Shown in pieces: positions 34,437 through 42,958 of a stretch of 64,000 nt of DNA. A program made the position numbers and the translations under genes. This DNA is from Bacillota bacterium (GTDB lineage Bacteria; Bacillota; Clostridia; Lachnospirales; Lachnospiraceae), in NCBI GenBank assembly GCA_023436225.1, contig JAEZKA010000076.1:1-64000 (forward strand). Reading direction: 5' to 3'. The notes beneath the pieces are model-generated. The model was not told where the DNA came from and searched no databases. It saw only the letters and a list, made by a program, of their open reading frames with translations. Position 1 is the first letter of the stretch; the number at the start of each line of letters is the position of its first letter.

Positions 34437-35216
34437 TTATAGCTCCGATGGTTTTTCGATATCTCGAAAGGCCAATAGGTAATTGGCTCCGGAGACAATT
34501 ACGCCTCCTCCGATAAAATTACCAAAAGCGGAAACAGACAGATTATAGAAAATCTGAGATAAGGTGATTTCAGCTCCGCTAAAATATGCCGCAAATAGGT
34601 AATACATATTAGCGACAACGTGCTCTGTACCACTAAGAACAAATACTGTGATAGCCAACCATACTACCACTACCTTACTAATCTCTTCACGACAGCTGTA
34701 AGCAAGACAAACACCGGTGGATACAATGAAATTACATAAAATACTGCTCACCAGCAGTTTACCAAAGGGCATATGAACCTTATGCTCTGCTTTCTCCATG
34801 ATTAGACTTAAGGTCGCATCATTGAAGATGTCAGCCGAGGTAGTCATTAATGCTACTATAATAGCTCCGATTAGATTCGCAATCAATATTAAAAGAAGAA
34901 TTTTAAAGATCTTGTTTATCTTCGTATGCTTTGTATAAACTGCCAACATTACCATACTATCACTGGTATATAGCTCCGCCTGCATTAAAAGGACAGCAAT
35001 AATTCCTACCGGAAAGACTAACGCACCAAGGAAATTACCAAGTCCGGGATCACTTAAACCCGACGCCAGCTTTAGATATGCGATTGCACCTACGGCAATA
35101 TACATGCCTGCTAAAATCCCCTGAACAAGTAGTATTGGGAAGGTCTTATTTGCTTTGTGTCTGCTTTGATATAATATGTATTCTGTGAGTGCCTTTGGGC
35201 CTGAATAGGTCTTCAT
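34437..35216 (-). CDS. Formate/nitrite transporter family channel
   Basis: A 259-residue protein with six membrane helices in the FNT pattern: an aquaporin-like GNFLGALVFPVGIIAVLLMQAELYTSD first half and IVSTGVCLAYSC with SGTEHVVANMYYL in the second. The pentameric channels move formate, nitrite or hydrosulfide; this sequence does not tell which. No formate lyase or nitrite reductase gene is near. GAAAGGATTGATAGG lies upstream. Single gene with strong terminator, head-to-head with the GNAT-MerR operon. Confidence 0.9.
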   Translation of the reverse strand: MKTYSGPKALTEYILYQSRHKANKTFPILLVQGILAGMYIAVGAIAYLKLASGLSDPGLGNFLGALVFPVGIIAVLLMQAELYTSDSMVMLAVYTKHTKINKIFKILLLILIANLIGAIIVALMTTSADIFNDATLSLIMEKAEHKVHMPFGKLLVSSILCNFIVSTGVCLAYSCREEISKVVVVWLAITVFVLSGTEHVVANMYYLFAAYFSGAEITLSQIFYNLSVSAFGNFIGGGVIVSGANYLLAFRDIEKPSEL

Positions 35217-35420
35217 CCTATCAATCCTTTCTACAAAACGAGATAATTACCATGCGAACGCACGGGCTTTAAAATTATATCACATGATTCATCGATAAAA
35301 ATGTGATTTGAATCACATTTTCTATTAACCCAATTCTAATGTTAAATAATTTTTATCTCACTTTTTGGTGATGTTTTGCTGCTTTACACTATATTTTCCA
35401 TACTATTTTTACAAGGGTTA

Positions 35421-35451
35421 TTGACATTAAAGTTACTTTAACCTTTATAAT
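35421..35451 (+). promoter_or_regulatory. MerR-type promoter with 19-bp spacer and dyad
   Basis: -35 TTGACA (35421-35426) and -10 TATAAT (35446-35451) are separated by 19 bases, longer than usual. The spacer holds the perfect 15-base dyad TTAAAGTTACTTTAA (35427-35441). This is the hallmark of promoters activated by MerR-family regulators, and a MerR gene is the second gene downstream. The other part of 35217-35556 contains the formate-channel promoter region and nothing else recognised. Confidence 0.8.
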
Positions 35452-35556
35452 GTCGATTATAATATAATCAATTATGAATACAAAGAACCGTCATAGTAAT
35501 ACTTTTAGTGTCAAACTATGAAAGGCTTTTATTATATTGCGAAAGGATATGATATA

Positions 35557-36066
35557 ATGAGAGCAAAATATGTAATGTTAAACCAAGAGGTAACCAAAAA
35601 TGATGCTATCGTCATTATGAAGTGGATGGAAAATAATGAAGTTACAAAGTACTTGAATGAAGTATCTAATATCTCCTCAGAGATCAGACAAACGATAGAT
35701 CGGGTCAATATGTCTATTATGACACATCTGTTTAATCGTGACGGAAGCTTCTTTCTGATACATGATGAGGAACAGCATCCCATCGGATTTCTAAAGCTGG
35801 TACGCAGGGCTGGAGAAGCAGAGATGGTAATTGTTATCGGTGATCAAAAAAAATGGGGTCTTGGTTTAGGTCAATTATCAATACGTCAAGGGCTTAATAT
35901 TGCATTTTTCCAGTGGAGAATTCCTCGTGTAATTGCAAAAATTAACAAAAAAAATATACGTTCAATGAAAGCTTTTGAGAACTCAGGCTTTACTTACGAA
36001 AATGAATCTGAAAATTCAGTCCTTTTATCTATCAATCAGGAGGACTACATCAAAAGCATAATATAA
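35557..36066 (+). CDS. GNAT-family N-acetyltransferase
   Basis: A 169-residue protein of the RimJ/RimL-like GNAT fold. It has an acetyl-CoA region (IVIGDQKKWGLGLGQLSI, a variant of Q/RxxGxG/A) and a C-terminal IPRVIAKINKKNIRSMKAFENSGFTYE. Substrate unknown: protein N-termini, polyamines and drugs are all known for the family. Start 35557 is preceded by GAAAGGA; the longer frame from 35518 lacks a site. First gene of an operon with a MerR regulator (21 bases downstream) and a GreA-like protein, driven by a MerR-type promoter. Confidence 0.85.
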   Translation: MRAKYVMLNQEVTKNDAIVIMKWMENNEVTKYLNEVSNISSEIRQTIDRVNMSIMTHLFNRDGSFFLIHDEEQHPIGFLKLVRRAGEAEMVIVIGDQKKWGLGLGQLSIRQGLNIAFFQWRIPRVIAKINKKNIRSMKAFENSGFTYENESENSVLLSINQEDYIKSII

Positions 36067-36099
36067 ATAGTCAGTTATGAGAAAGGCATGGTTATTCGT

Positions 36100-36852
36100 A
36101 TGAAAAACACATTTACTATCGGTGAGATATCAGAATTATTAAATATACCCAAGTCAACGCTTCGTTACTGGGAAAGCGAAGGTCTGATACAGATGCAGCG
36201 GGATGATGAAAATAATTACCGTCAATATAACCCCAATTCTGTATATACGATTTCCGATTTAGCCCATTACCGTTGTCTTAGGATGTCCATCGAGGAAATG
36301 AAAAGGCTACCTCAACTGACACCAAACGAATTAGAAGCCTCACTTTCAGATTTGAATCAGAATCTGGACGAGAAACTACAGGAATTATATACTGCTAAGG
36401 CTTATATCACCAAAAAGACAGAATATATTAGAGAGTATCAGCGGCTAAGTGAACAGCAGTACTTAAGAGAAATACCTGATTATAACAGTATCTATCAATT
36501 TTCTATTGAGGATAATCAAGCCTGGGCCATCTATATTAAGGATCAATATCAAAGTATTCTTCTCTACAATGAAGCACGAGGCTGCGTCGAAACAGGTCTG
36601 GCGATTCCAACCACCGACAAACACCCAAAGCTATGGGAAAAGGATGATAACGCAGTCTATCTTACCTTTATACTTAAGGTTCCTTACAGTAATCCGTCCG
36701 TGGCTGACTTCAGGCCTCATATGGAACAATTAAGCCAACAAGGCTACCATGTTACTAATCTTTTTGCGAGATACTTATTTTCAGCCTGTGATAAGCAGTA
36801 TTATGATTATTACAAGGCCTTTGCCGAGGTTCACTCTGATAATTCACTTTAG
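36100..36852 (+). CDS. MerR-family regulator with effector domain
   Basis: The 250-residue regulator (254 if ATG 36088 is used) has an N-terminal winged HTH (TIGEISELLNIPKSTLRYWESEGLI, then RQYNPNSVYTISDLAHYRCLRM). A dimerisation coiled coil spans about residues 78-125. The C-terminal domain of about 120 residues looks like a GyrI/BmrR-type effector-binding fold (AWAIYIKDQYQSILLYNEARGC through RPHMEQLSQQGYHVTNL). No metal-binding cysteines, so a small organic ligand is likely. The operon promoter has the 19-bp spacer and dyad that MerR proteins untwist, so autoregulation and control of the GNAT gene are expected. The start is uncertain because AGAAAGG lies 1 base before the first ATG and 13 before the second. 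Confidence 0.88.
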   Translation: MKNTFTIGEISELLNIPKSTLRYWESEGLIQMQRDDENNYRQYNPNSVYTISDLAHYRCLRMSIEEMKRLPQLTPNELEASLSDLNQNLDEKLQELYTAKAYITKKTEYIREYQRLSEQQYLREIPDYNSIYQFSIEDNQAWAIYIKDQYQSILLYNEARGCVETGLAIPTTDKHPKLWEKDDNAVYLTFILKVPYSNPSVADFRPHMEQLSQQGYHVTNLFARYLFSACDKQYYDYYKAFAEVHSDNSL

Positions 36853-36879
36853 TATTTCATTAACAAAGGGGGATACATT

Positions 36880-37260
36880 ATGTCTCAAGACATCTATATT
36901 ACACAGGAAGATAAAAACAGAATTATTACTCTGATCGATAAAGCTGATTTGGATCAACGGAAAGATACTCCCTATCTTAAGGCTCTCGAAAAGGAAGTCA
37001 ATCGAGCGAAGATCATATCTTGGGAGGATTCAGAGAATAAATTTATAAAGATTAATTCAAGAGTAATGCTAATCGTAGATGGCGTTCCGGAGGAGGTCAC
37101 TCTGGTCTATCCGGAGGATACTAATCTAAAGGATAATAAGATATCGGTATTATCTCCTATGGGTACCGCAATCCTAGGATTAAAAGAAGGCAGCAGTATA
37201 GATTGGAAGATACCAAATGGGATGATACATATTCTTGTAGATAAAGTAGTGACGCAATAA
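36880..37260 (+). CDS. GreA/Rnk-type elongation factor C-terminal domain protein
   Basis: A 126-residue protein. Residues about 50-124 form the GreA/GreB C-terminal FKBP-like domain (FIKINSRVMLIVDGVPEEVTLVYPEDT, then VLSPMGTAILGLKEGSSIDWKIPNG). The N-terminal part is a short helical segment (ITQEDKNRIITLIDKADL), not the long coiled coil of GreA. This layout matches Rnk-like regulators that touch the RNA polymerase secondary channel. AAAGGGGG precedes the start. It ends the GNAT-MerR operon; a role in RNA polymerase behaviour under drug stress is inference. Confidence 0.85.
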   Translation: MSQDIYITQEDKNRIITLIDKADLDQRKDTPYLKALEKEVNRAKIISWEDSENKFIKINSRVMLIVDGVPEEVTLVYPEDTNLKDNKISVLSPMGTAILGLKEGSSIDWKIPNGMIHILVDKVVTQ

Positions 37261-37317
37261 ACTTGGCTCAAAGCAGTGATATCGGTTTTAGGATAATTCC
37301 CTCACAAATGATGCAGA

Positions 37318-37368
37318 ATAATACAAGCGTAGTGAGCATATTATATGCTTGCATATAACTATGCGATC
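37318..37368. repeat. 51-bp direct repeat, copy 1
   Basis: Identical to 37406-37456. It contains AGCATATTATATGCT, a near-perfect palindrome, and an outer GCGTAGT/ACTATGC pairing. The two copies flank the perfect inverted repeat at 37378-37404. Confidence 0.85.
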
Positions 37369-37377
37369 GGAGCTGAT

Positions 37378-37404
37378 GATCATGAACATGATTTATGTTC
37401 ATGA
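37378..37404. repeat. Perfect inverted repeat between the 51-bp copies
   Basis: ATCATGAACAT and ATGTTCATGAT, 11-base arms, around GATTT. Confidence 0.8.
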
Positions 37405-37405
37405 T

Positions 37406-37456
37406 ATAATACAAGCGTAGTGAGCATATTATATGCTTGCATATAACTATGCGATC
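37406..37456. repeat. 51-bp direct repeat, copy 2
   Basis: Exact second copy of 37318-37368, ending about 27 bases before the exonuclease start. Confidence 0.85.
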
Positions 37457-37482
37457 ATCATAAACCACAGGGAGCCATATGT

Positions 37483-38235
37483 ATGCATTATATTGTATTG
37501 GATCTGGAGTTTAATCAGGAGCCTTCTTCCTTAACTATTTCTGCAGACAAGGCATCCTTCTGCCCATTTGAAATCATACAAATCGGAGCAATTAAATTAG
37601 ATACTGATTGGAATGCATTAGCAACCTTTAACCGTTATATCAAACCAGCCATCTATCTTAAAGTCAATGATTTTGTATCAGAATTAACCGGGATAACCAC
37701 ACAAAAGCTGATGCATGAAAAGGAATTCCCTCCTACCCTGAATGATTTTATTCAGTTCATGGGTGATGATATTGTACTGTGTACCTGGGGCATGATGGAT
37801 ATGAAAGAATTGTATCGCAATGCTCTCTTCCACCGCTTCGACCTGAGACAATTACCTGACAAGGTTATTAACCTTCAGCCGTATATTTCCAACCGTCTAA
37901 AACAACCTGCTAAAAAATTGATGAACCTGAGAGCAGCGGTAGAAGCGCTCTCCATTCCGGTTACCTATCCGTTTCATAATGCACTCTATGATGCCTATTA
38001 CACTGCTCAGCTATTAAAGAAACTATCCAGAACAGAACTTCTACCCGAACAGTATCATCCTAATTTTCGCAAAGAACGATCAGCCAAGCCTAAGCAGATT
38101 GTTGATTATGAAAAACTATTACAGCAATTTACGAAGATGTATCATCGTGAACTAACCAAGGAAGAGCAGGACATGATTACCCTATCTTACAAAATGGGCA
38201 GAACGCATCAGTTTGTGATTAAGTTAGATAATTAA
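37483..38235 (+). CDS. DEDDh 3'-5' exonuclease
   Basis: A 250-residue DnaQ-fold exonuclease. Motif I is VLDLEFNQ (Asp-x-Glu), motif II lies in VLCTWGMMDMKEL, and motif IIIepsilon in YPFHNALYDAYYTAQLL (His and Asp). It is similar to KapD/ERI-1-like nucleases that trim RNA or DNA ends; the substrate is unknown. A C-terminal tail of about 60 residues (LTKEEQDMITLSYKMGR) extends beyond the core. GGGAGCC precedes the ATG. The upstream paired repeats may affect its transcription. Confidence 0.88.
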   Translation: MHYIVLDLEFNQEPSSLTISADKASFCPFEIIQIGAIKLDTDWNALATFNRYIKPAIYLKVNDFVSELTGITTQKLMHEKEFPPTLNDFIQFMGDDIVLCTWGMMDMKELYRNALFHRFDLRQLPDKVINLQPYISNRLKQPAKKLMNLRAAVEALSIPVTYPFHNALYDAYYTAQLLKKLSRTELLPEQYHPNFRKERSAKPKQIVDYEKLLQQFTKMYHRELTKEEQDMITLSYKMGRTHQFVIKLDN

Positions 38236-38286
38236 TACATTCTATCATAGAGACCCTAGCGTAAACTTTCATATTTCTGACACCAT

Positions 38287-38329
38287 AAAAAACACATTGC
38301 CACGGGTGTACCTATGACAATGTGTTTTT
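38287..38329. terminator. Bidirectional terminator
   Basis: AAAAACACATTG/CAATGTGTTTTT arms around an 18-base loop, with A/T tracts on both sides, between the convergent exonuclease and TSUP genes. Confidence 0.85.
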
Positions 38330-38337
38330 CATTCAAC

Positions 38338-39108
38338 CTATAATAAGAGTCTTATTGCCGCTATGGCTGTCATAACGATAACGATATAACGGAAATACTT
38401 TTCATTTATTTTCTTAAGAACAAGGAACCCCAATACTGCACCGATGGTAATGACCGGTATCATAATTATAGTTGTAGACAATGAGTTTAACCCGATATTA
38501 TGCCACACAAAGATCTGAAGAGGCAGCTTGGTAAGATTAATTATGAAAAAGAACCACGCATTGGTTCCCATGAAATTATTCTTCTTAAAGCCTAAAGCAA
38601 GCAAATAGATACTAAAAATAGGCCCGGCTGCATTACCAATCATGGAAGCGAAGCCACTTAAGATACCTACTAGAATATAGAACCAGGCATCGTTAGGAAC
38701 TCTGAAGTCTTTCCCCTTCTTCTCGGTATAAATGAGAATTCCCAAACAGAGTAGGACAATGATACCGATCAATGTAACAAAGGTTCTGTCGCTGATATAA
38801 TTTCCTACAACGACCCCAAGTGCTAAGCCAATCACTGCCCAAGGAAGGGGTGTAAAGACATTGCGCCACTGTACGCTTTTCCTGTAATACCAAATCGCAA
38901 AGAGATCACCGATGAGGAGCATCGGCAATAGTATACCTGTTGAATCCTTGCCACCGAAGACGGTTGCCAGAAGCGGGATCGCAAGCATTGAAACACCACC
39001 AATCCCTGTCTTAGAGAAGCCAACAAATAAAGCTGTAATAAGTATCGTCGCCCATTGAAGTCCATTAAAATCCATCATTTGTATCAAATTATTCACGTCA
39101 ATAACCAA
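38338..39108 (-). CDS. TauE/SafE-family (TSUP) membrane exporter
   Basis: A 256-residue protein with eight membrane helices. The family motif near the N-terminus reads GFSKTGIGGVSMLAIPLLA and the mirror motif is GFASMIGNAAGPIFSIYLLALG. TSUP proteins export sulfite, sulfoacetate and related anions; the substrate here is not set by context. The start is uncertain: TTG 39108 and GTG 39096 follow AGAAAGGC by 0 and 12 bases, and ATG 39075 has no ribosome site. The same 5' motif occurs at two other genes in the window. Monocistronic. Confidence 0.85.
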   Translation of the reverse strand: MVIDVNNLIQMMDFNGLQWATILITALFVGFSKTGIGGVSMLAIPLLATVFGGKDSTGILLPMLLIGDLFAIWYYRKSVQWRNVFTPLPWAVIGLALGVVVGNYISDRTFVTLIGIIVLLCLGILIYTEKKGKDFRVPNDAWFYILVGILSGFASMIGNAAGPIFSIYLLALGFKKNNFMGTNAWFFFIINLTKLPLQIFVWHNIGLNSLSTTIIMIPVITIGAVLGFLVLKKINEKYFRYIVIVMTAIAAIRLLL

Positions 39109-39273
39109 GCCTTTCTTAATAGCAGTAACCGTTAAGCTTTAAGTGAAGATGTTGTTTCCTCTCACGTATCGCTACCCAGGTATGCAATGTTCTTTTGTAC
39201 TATATGCCATTTCTACTTTTTTACATAGCACATATAATTTCTGTCAAATTTGATTCCTAAATAAAGGTAAGTT

Positions 39274-39723
39274 CTACTTTCGAAATAGTCCCATGAAATC
39301 AGCATATCCTTCCTGCTCCATGCATTCTAATGGGATAAACTTCAGTGATGCACTATTAATGCAGTAGCGTAATCCACCCAACTCAGCTGGTCCGTCTGGA
39401 AACACATGTCCCAGGTGAGCATCTCCCGTCTTACTTCTTACCTCTGTCCGAAGCATACCATGACTGATATCTCTTACCTCTTTGATTGCTGCCTCATCGA
39501 TCGGCTTTGCAAAGCTAGGCCACCCACAACCTGACTCGAACTTTTCCGTAGATAGGAAGAGTGGTTCACCGGTGGTGATGTCAACATAGATGCCGTCTCT
39601 GAATTCTTTAAAATATTCATTTTGAAATGGTGGTTCCGTAGCATTTTGCTGGGTCACCTCATATTGAAGCGTTGTTAAGCTCTGTTTCAGCTCCTCGATT
39701 GTTTTCTTATGAAAAATCTTCAT
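39274..39723 (-). CDS. msrB: Peptide-methionine (R)-S-oxide reductase
   Basis: A 149-residue MsrB that reduces methionine-R-sulfoxide in proteins. The family signature GCGWPSF, the His-rich TGDAHLGHVFPDGP and the catalytic Cys in RYCINSASL are present. The two CxxC zinc-site motifs of many MsrB proteins are replaced (GIYVDITTGEPLF in place of a CxxC-containing segment), so this is the zinc-less form. Start 39723 is preceded by GAGGAAGTG. The longer frame to 39807 has no site. Monocistronic. Confidence 0.95.
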   Translation of the reverse strand: MKIFHKKTIEELKQSLTTLQYEVTQQNATEPPFQNEYFKEFRDGIYVDITTGEPLFLSTEKFESGCGWPSFAKPIDEAAIKEVRDISHGMLRTEVRSKTGDAHLGHVFPDGPAELGGLRYCINSASLKFIPLECMEQEGYADFMGLFRK

Positions 39724-39869
39724 ATAAAAATCACTTCCTCTCATCAAAAAGATTGTATGCGATTCATATAACAATCTTACAATAGCGATTACAGTTACTT
39801 TTGTCAAGCTATATAGTATTTATTTACACTATAATGATTATTAATGCAATGGATTATGTTATATTCATG

Positions 39870-39953
39870 AAATAAGCTCCGTGCCTAAAGTAAGCAGCTT
39901 CCCTCTTGGACGATCAATGATCCACAGGGTGCTCTTCCTTGAAGCCGGAGCTT
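39870..39953. terminator. Large hairpin after the SIMPL gene
   Basis: AAGCTCCG/CGGAGCTT arms about 70 bases apart with inner pairing. A smaller stem (GTATTACAG/CTGTAATAC, 39961-39987) lies nearer the gene end. On the minus strand the large stem is followed only by TTATTT, so termination would be weak. Confidence 0.45.
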
Positions 39954-39997
39954 AAGAATTCGGTATTACAGCGCTAGAATTCTGTAATACAACGATA

Positions 39998-40741
39998 TTA
40001 TTTGATTTTAAAGGTGCAATGGACAACTGCAGTTATCTCTTTTTCTAAGGAAGTGGTGTCGCTGATTCCATAATCAGAGATTTCATTGGAATAAAGAGGT
40101 GTAATCTGCATAACGCCCATGTCTGCATAGGTTAAGCTTCCTAGCTCACTTCCGGCATTCTCAGCAATCATTTGGGCACGTTTGGTTGCATCCTTGGTTG
40201 CCGCAGCAAGCATCTCCACTTTGAGATCCGCCAGCTTAGTATACAGGTATTGAGGCTCATAGGATTGGAACTGAACTCCGTCGTTCAAAAGCTCCGTTGC
40301 ACTTCTGGAAAGCTCTGTTACCTTATCAATCTCACTGGACCTAATATTCACCGTCTGGCTCAAATCATAATAGTCAACCTCATTCGTATATGTGCCATTT
40401 TCATTAAAAACATAAACAACATTGGTTGAGATCGCCGAGAATATGAGGTCAGCTTCCGCAATTCCTTTATCAATCAGATAATTCTTAACCTTGTCACGAC
40501 TTGTCTCAAGCTCAGTATATGCGTCCTTTAATACCTTTGACTGAGAGTGGAAGTATCCGGTCCATACAATTAGATCCGATGTGATCTGTTGTTTGGCTGA
40601 TCCGGTTACAACGATACTGGTTCTTGTACTTTTCACCTCAATGATGCCATTGACTGCAATGATCGATGCAGCAATCAGACCTGCCACCAATATCAAAGCC
40701 ACTATAATATTTCCTATGGTCCTATGTTTGTTTTCATTCAT
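39998..40741 (-). CDS. SIMPL domain (DUF541) protein
   Basis: A 247-residue extracytoplasmic protein with one N-terminal membrane anchor (about 11-33). A SIMPL/DUF541 domain follows (TSIVVTGSAKQQITSDLIVWTG through ITAVVHCTFKIK). Bacterial relatives (YggE-like) are linked to periplasmic or envelope stress; the precise function is unknown. AGGAGAT precedes the ATG. Single gene. Confidence 0.88.
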   Translation of the reverse strand: MNENKHRTIGNIIVALILVAGLIAASIIAVNGIIEVKSTRTSIVVTGSAKQQITSDLIVWTGYFHSQSKVLKDAYTELETSRDKVKNYLIDKGIAEADLIFSAISTNVVYVFNENGTYTNEVDYYDLSQTVNIRSSEIDKVTELSRSATELLNDGVQFQSYEPQYLYTKLADLKVEMLAAATKDATKRAQMIAENAGSELGSLTYADMGVMQITPLYSNEISDYGISDTTSLEKEITAVVHCTFKIK

Positions 40742-40938
40742 AATTCGATCTCCTATATGTTCCTTCTATTGAAAGCAATATATCTCATGCAATATATGCT
40801 ATATAAAGACTTATATTACATAAACACATCAAACGCAGCTTGACTATTGTTTTATTTTACTGGTAGTTATCAAGTTATACAAGTAGTAAATTTTTCATAA
40901 TTGCATCTGGCAACTAATACGCACTTTCAGTAGAAAAA

Positions 40939-42780
40939 CTAGCACTCGGATAAGAAGTTGGTCATCTCACCCTGATATGTCAGGGTGAGCTTGTGCATGC
41001 TTCTGGTACAGGCGATATATAACAGTCCCCTCTCATAATCCGAATGATAATTAACTGTATTGGCGAATGGCACTATTACCTCATCAAACTCCAAACCCTT
41101 TGCCATAAAGGATGTCGTTATGGTTATTCCCCCTGTGAATTTCGTACTGCTAAACTCCAGAAGATTAATATCAGGTTTTGCCAGTTTGTCATAAAGCTCC
41201 TTTGCCTGTTCCTTCGTTCTGCAGATGATGCCCAGGGTGCTATAGCTACTATTCTTATGATCATCAATAAGCTGAACCATGCTTTCCAGTTCTGAATTAC
41301 TGTCATCACAGGAAATAATGACCGGTTGCTCTCCATGTCTTTCGATTGGTTCAATTTGCTGTTTCTGAATCTTCTGCGCAAATTGTATAATTTCGCAACT
41401 AGAACGATAGCTTTTTGTCAGTACAACATATTCTATACTCTCGAATAGGCGGGTAAACAGCTCCTTTGAGGTGGAAATGTAAGGATGTACCGCTTGTCCG
41501 ATATCTCCCAGAATAGTCATTTTGCAGGAAAACAGCTTTTTTATCACAGCATACTGTACCGGCGTATAATCCTGCATTTCATCAATAACCAGATGACGGA
41601 TATCTCGATACCTTCCGTTTGCCTCTATGAATAACTTGATAAAAAGATAAGGATAGACATCTGGGGCTTCTAGTCTGCCATTGATGATCTTAAGCATTAA
41701 CGGTTGATCACAATATTCATAAAAAGCCTGATAGTAAACCATCACCTTATCAGGATGAAGTGGGGTACCCTTCCCCTGTAGGTGGCTCAGGTAATCCTCC
41801 AGCCTCACCAAAAATTCCTCGGAGGATTTAAAACAGAGTCTTTCGATATAATCCTTATCCTTCCCTGCCATTACCTTATCCATCTGTTCATCAATACTTT
41901 CGTAAGTTACAGAGCCCTCCAATTGTTCAGTAGCGATATCCTCAAAGCTTAACTCTGTAATTGGTTCCTCTCCCAGCTCAGGCAAGACATTGGAGATATA
42001 ATCAGCAAACACCTTATTTGGTGATATGATGACGATATTCTCTGCTGTCAGGCGACCTTTGTATTTATATAGAAAATATGCAACTCGGTGCAACGCGATC
42101 GAGGTTTTGCCGGAACCGGCCACCCCTTGAATAACCAGAACCCGTGCTCTCTCATTTCGTATAATTTGGTTCTGTTCCTGTTGTATCGTCGCAACAATAT
42201 TCTTCATTTTCTGGTCAGAGGTATGACTCAGCTCTCTCTGTAGTACCTCATCACTGATACTGACTGAGCTTTCAAGAGCATATTCCATTTTGCTGTTTTT
42301 AATCTTGTATTGTCTTTTCCTAAGCACTTCTCCTTCGATGACACCAACTGGTGCTTCATAATATGCATCACCCAGCTCAAAATCATAGTACATTCCGGAT
42401 ACCGGTGCTCGCCAATCATGAATCATAGTCCCCTTTTCTCTGTCATAATAAGAAAATCTACCGATGTAGAAGGTTTCCTCTTCCACCTCACCCCTAAATC
42501 GAAAATCAATTCTTGCAAAATAGGGCGAATCAATCAGTTTCTCAAGGACATTACGTCGCTTCACTGAGAAATCCCCCTCGTTGACCATCAAACCTATCGA
42601 CTTTTCATTGGTGAATTTTTCCATGGAATCCATATCGCTTTTATGTTCCCACAGGTATTTCATTGCTTCCTTATAATCTTCCTGATATCGATCAATTGTC
42701 CGATTCGTTTCGATCAACGCTTCCTGCAGCCTCTCTGTAATCATGGTAAGATATTGTATCTCCTCCGGATCATTTATCAT
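40939..42780 (-). CDS. helD: HelD-like UvrD-family helicase
   Basis: A 613-residue protein with an N-terminal coiled-coil arm (about 1-100) and a split superfamily-1 helicase core. Walker A is GVAGSGKT (219-226). Motif II is VIDEMQDYTP. Motif III is LGDIGQ, motif IV is LTKSYRSSCEI, and motif VI is LLYIACTRSMHKL. HelD proteins enter the RNA polymerase channels and recycle stalled polymerase; some confer rifamycin tolerance. Start 42780 follows AAGGAGG by 8 bases; the longer frame to 42843 includes this ribosome site inside the coding region. Monocistronic. Confidence 0.9.
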   Translation of the reverse strand: MINDPEEIQYLTMITERLQEALIETNRTIDRYQEDYKEAMKYLWEHKSDMDSMEKFTNEKSIGLMVNEGDFSVKRRNVLEKLIDSPYFARIDFRFRGEVEEETFYIGRFSYYDREKGTMIHDWRAPVSGMYYDFELGDAYYEAPVGVIEGEVLRKRQYKIKNSKMEYALESSVSISDEVLQRELSHTSDQKMKNIVATIQQEQNQIIRNERARVLVIQGVAGSGKTSIALHRVAYFLYKYKGRLTAENIVIISPNKVFADYISNVLPELGEEPITELSFEDIATEQLEGSVTYESIDEQMDKVMAGKDKDYIERLCFKSSEEFLVRLEDYLSHLQGKGTPLHPDKVMVYYQAFYEYCDQPLMLKIINGRLEAPDVYPYLFIKLFIEANGRYRDIRHLVIDEMQDYTPVQYAVIKKLFSCKMTILGDIGQAVHPYISTSKELFTRLFESIEYVVLTKSYRSSCEIIQFAQKIQKQQIEPIERHGEQPVIISCDDSNSELESMVQLIDDHKNSSYSTLGIICRTKEQAKELYDKLAKPDINLLEFSSTKFTGGITITTSFMAKGLEFDEVIVPFANTVNYHSDYERGLLYIACTRSMHKLTLTYQGEMTNFLSEC

Positions 42781-42901
42781 ATAATCAGCCTCCTTATTCA
42801 TTATCATATAGCGTGATAATCCTCGTACAACCGGAAGAAACACGCTTCGCGAATTTCCTAGGGTTTGAACAGCACCACATTCTATCGTTATGAATAAAAA
42901 A

Positions 42902-42933
42902 GTATACCACCAAGCTTTTTACTGGTGGTATAC
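42902..42933 (-). terminator. Terminator after the phosphotransferase gene
   Basis: GTATACCACCA/TGGTGGTATAC stem, with T6 on the minus strand running into ATTCATAACGATAGAA, a member of the recurrent hairpin-adjacent motif. Confidence 0.85.
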
Positions 42934-42958
42934 TGGAGGGTTTAACAAATTATTCGTT

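Noticed and set aside
37268..37468. Minus-strand 66-codon frame across the 51-bp repeats
   Set aside because: It merely translates the repeat copies and has no ribosome site.
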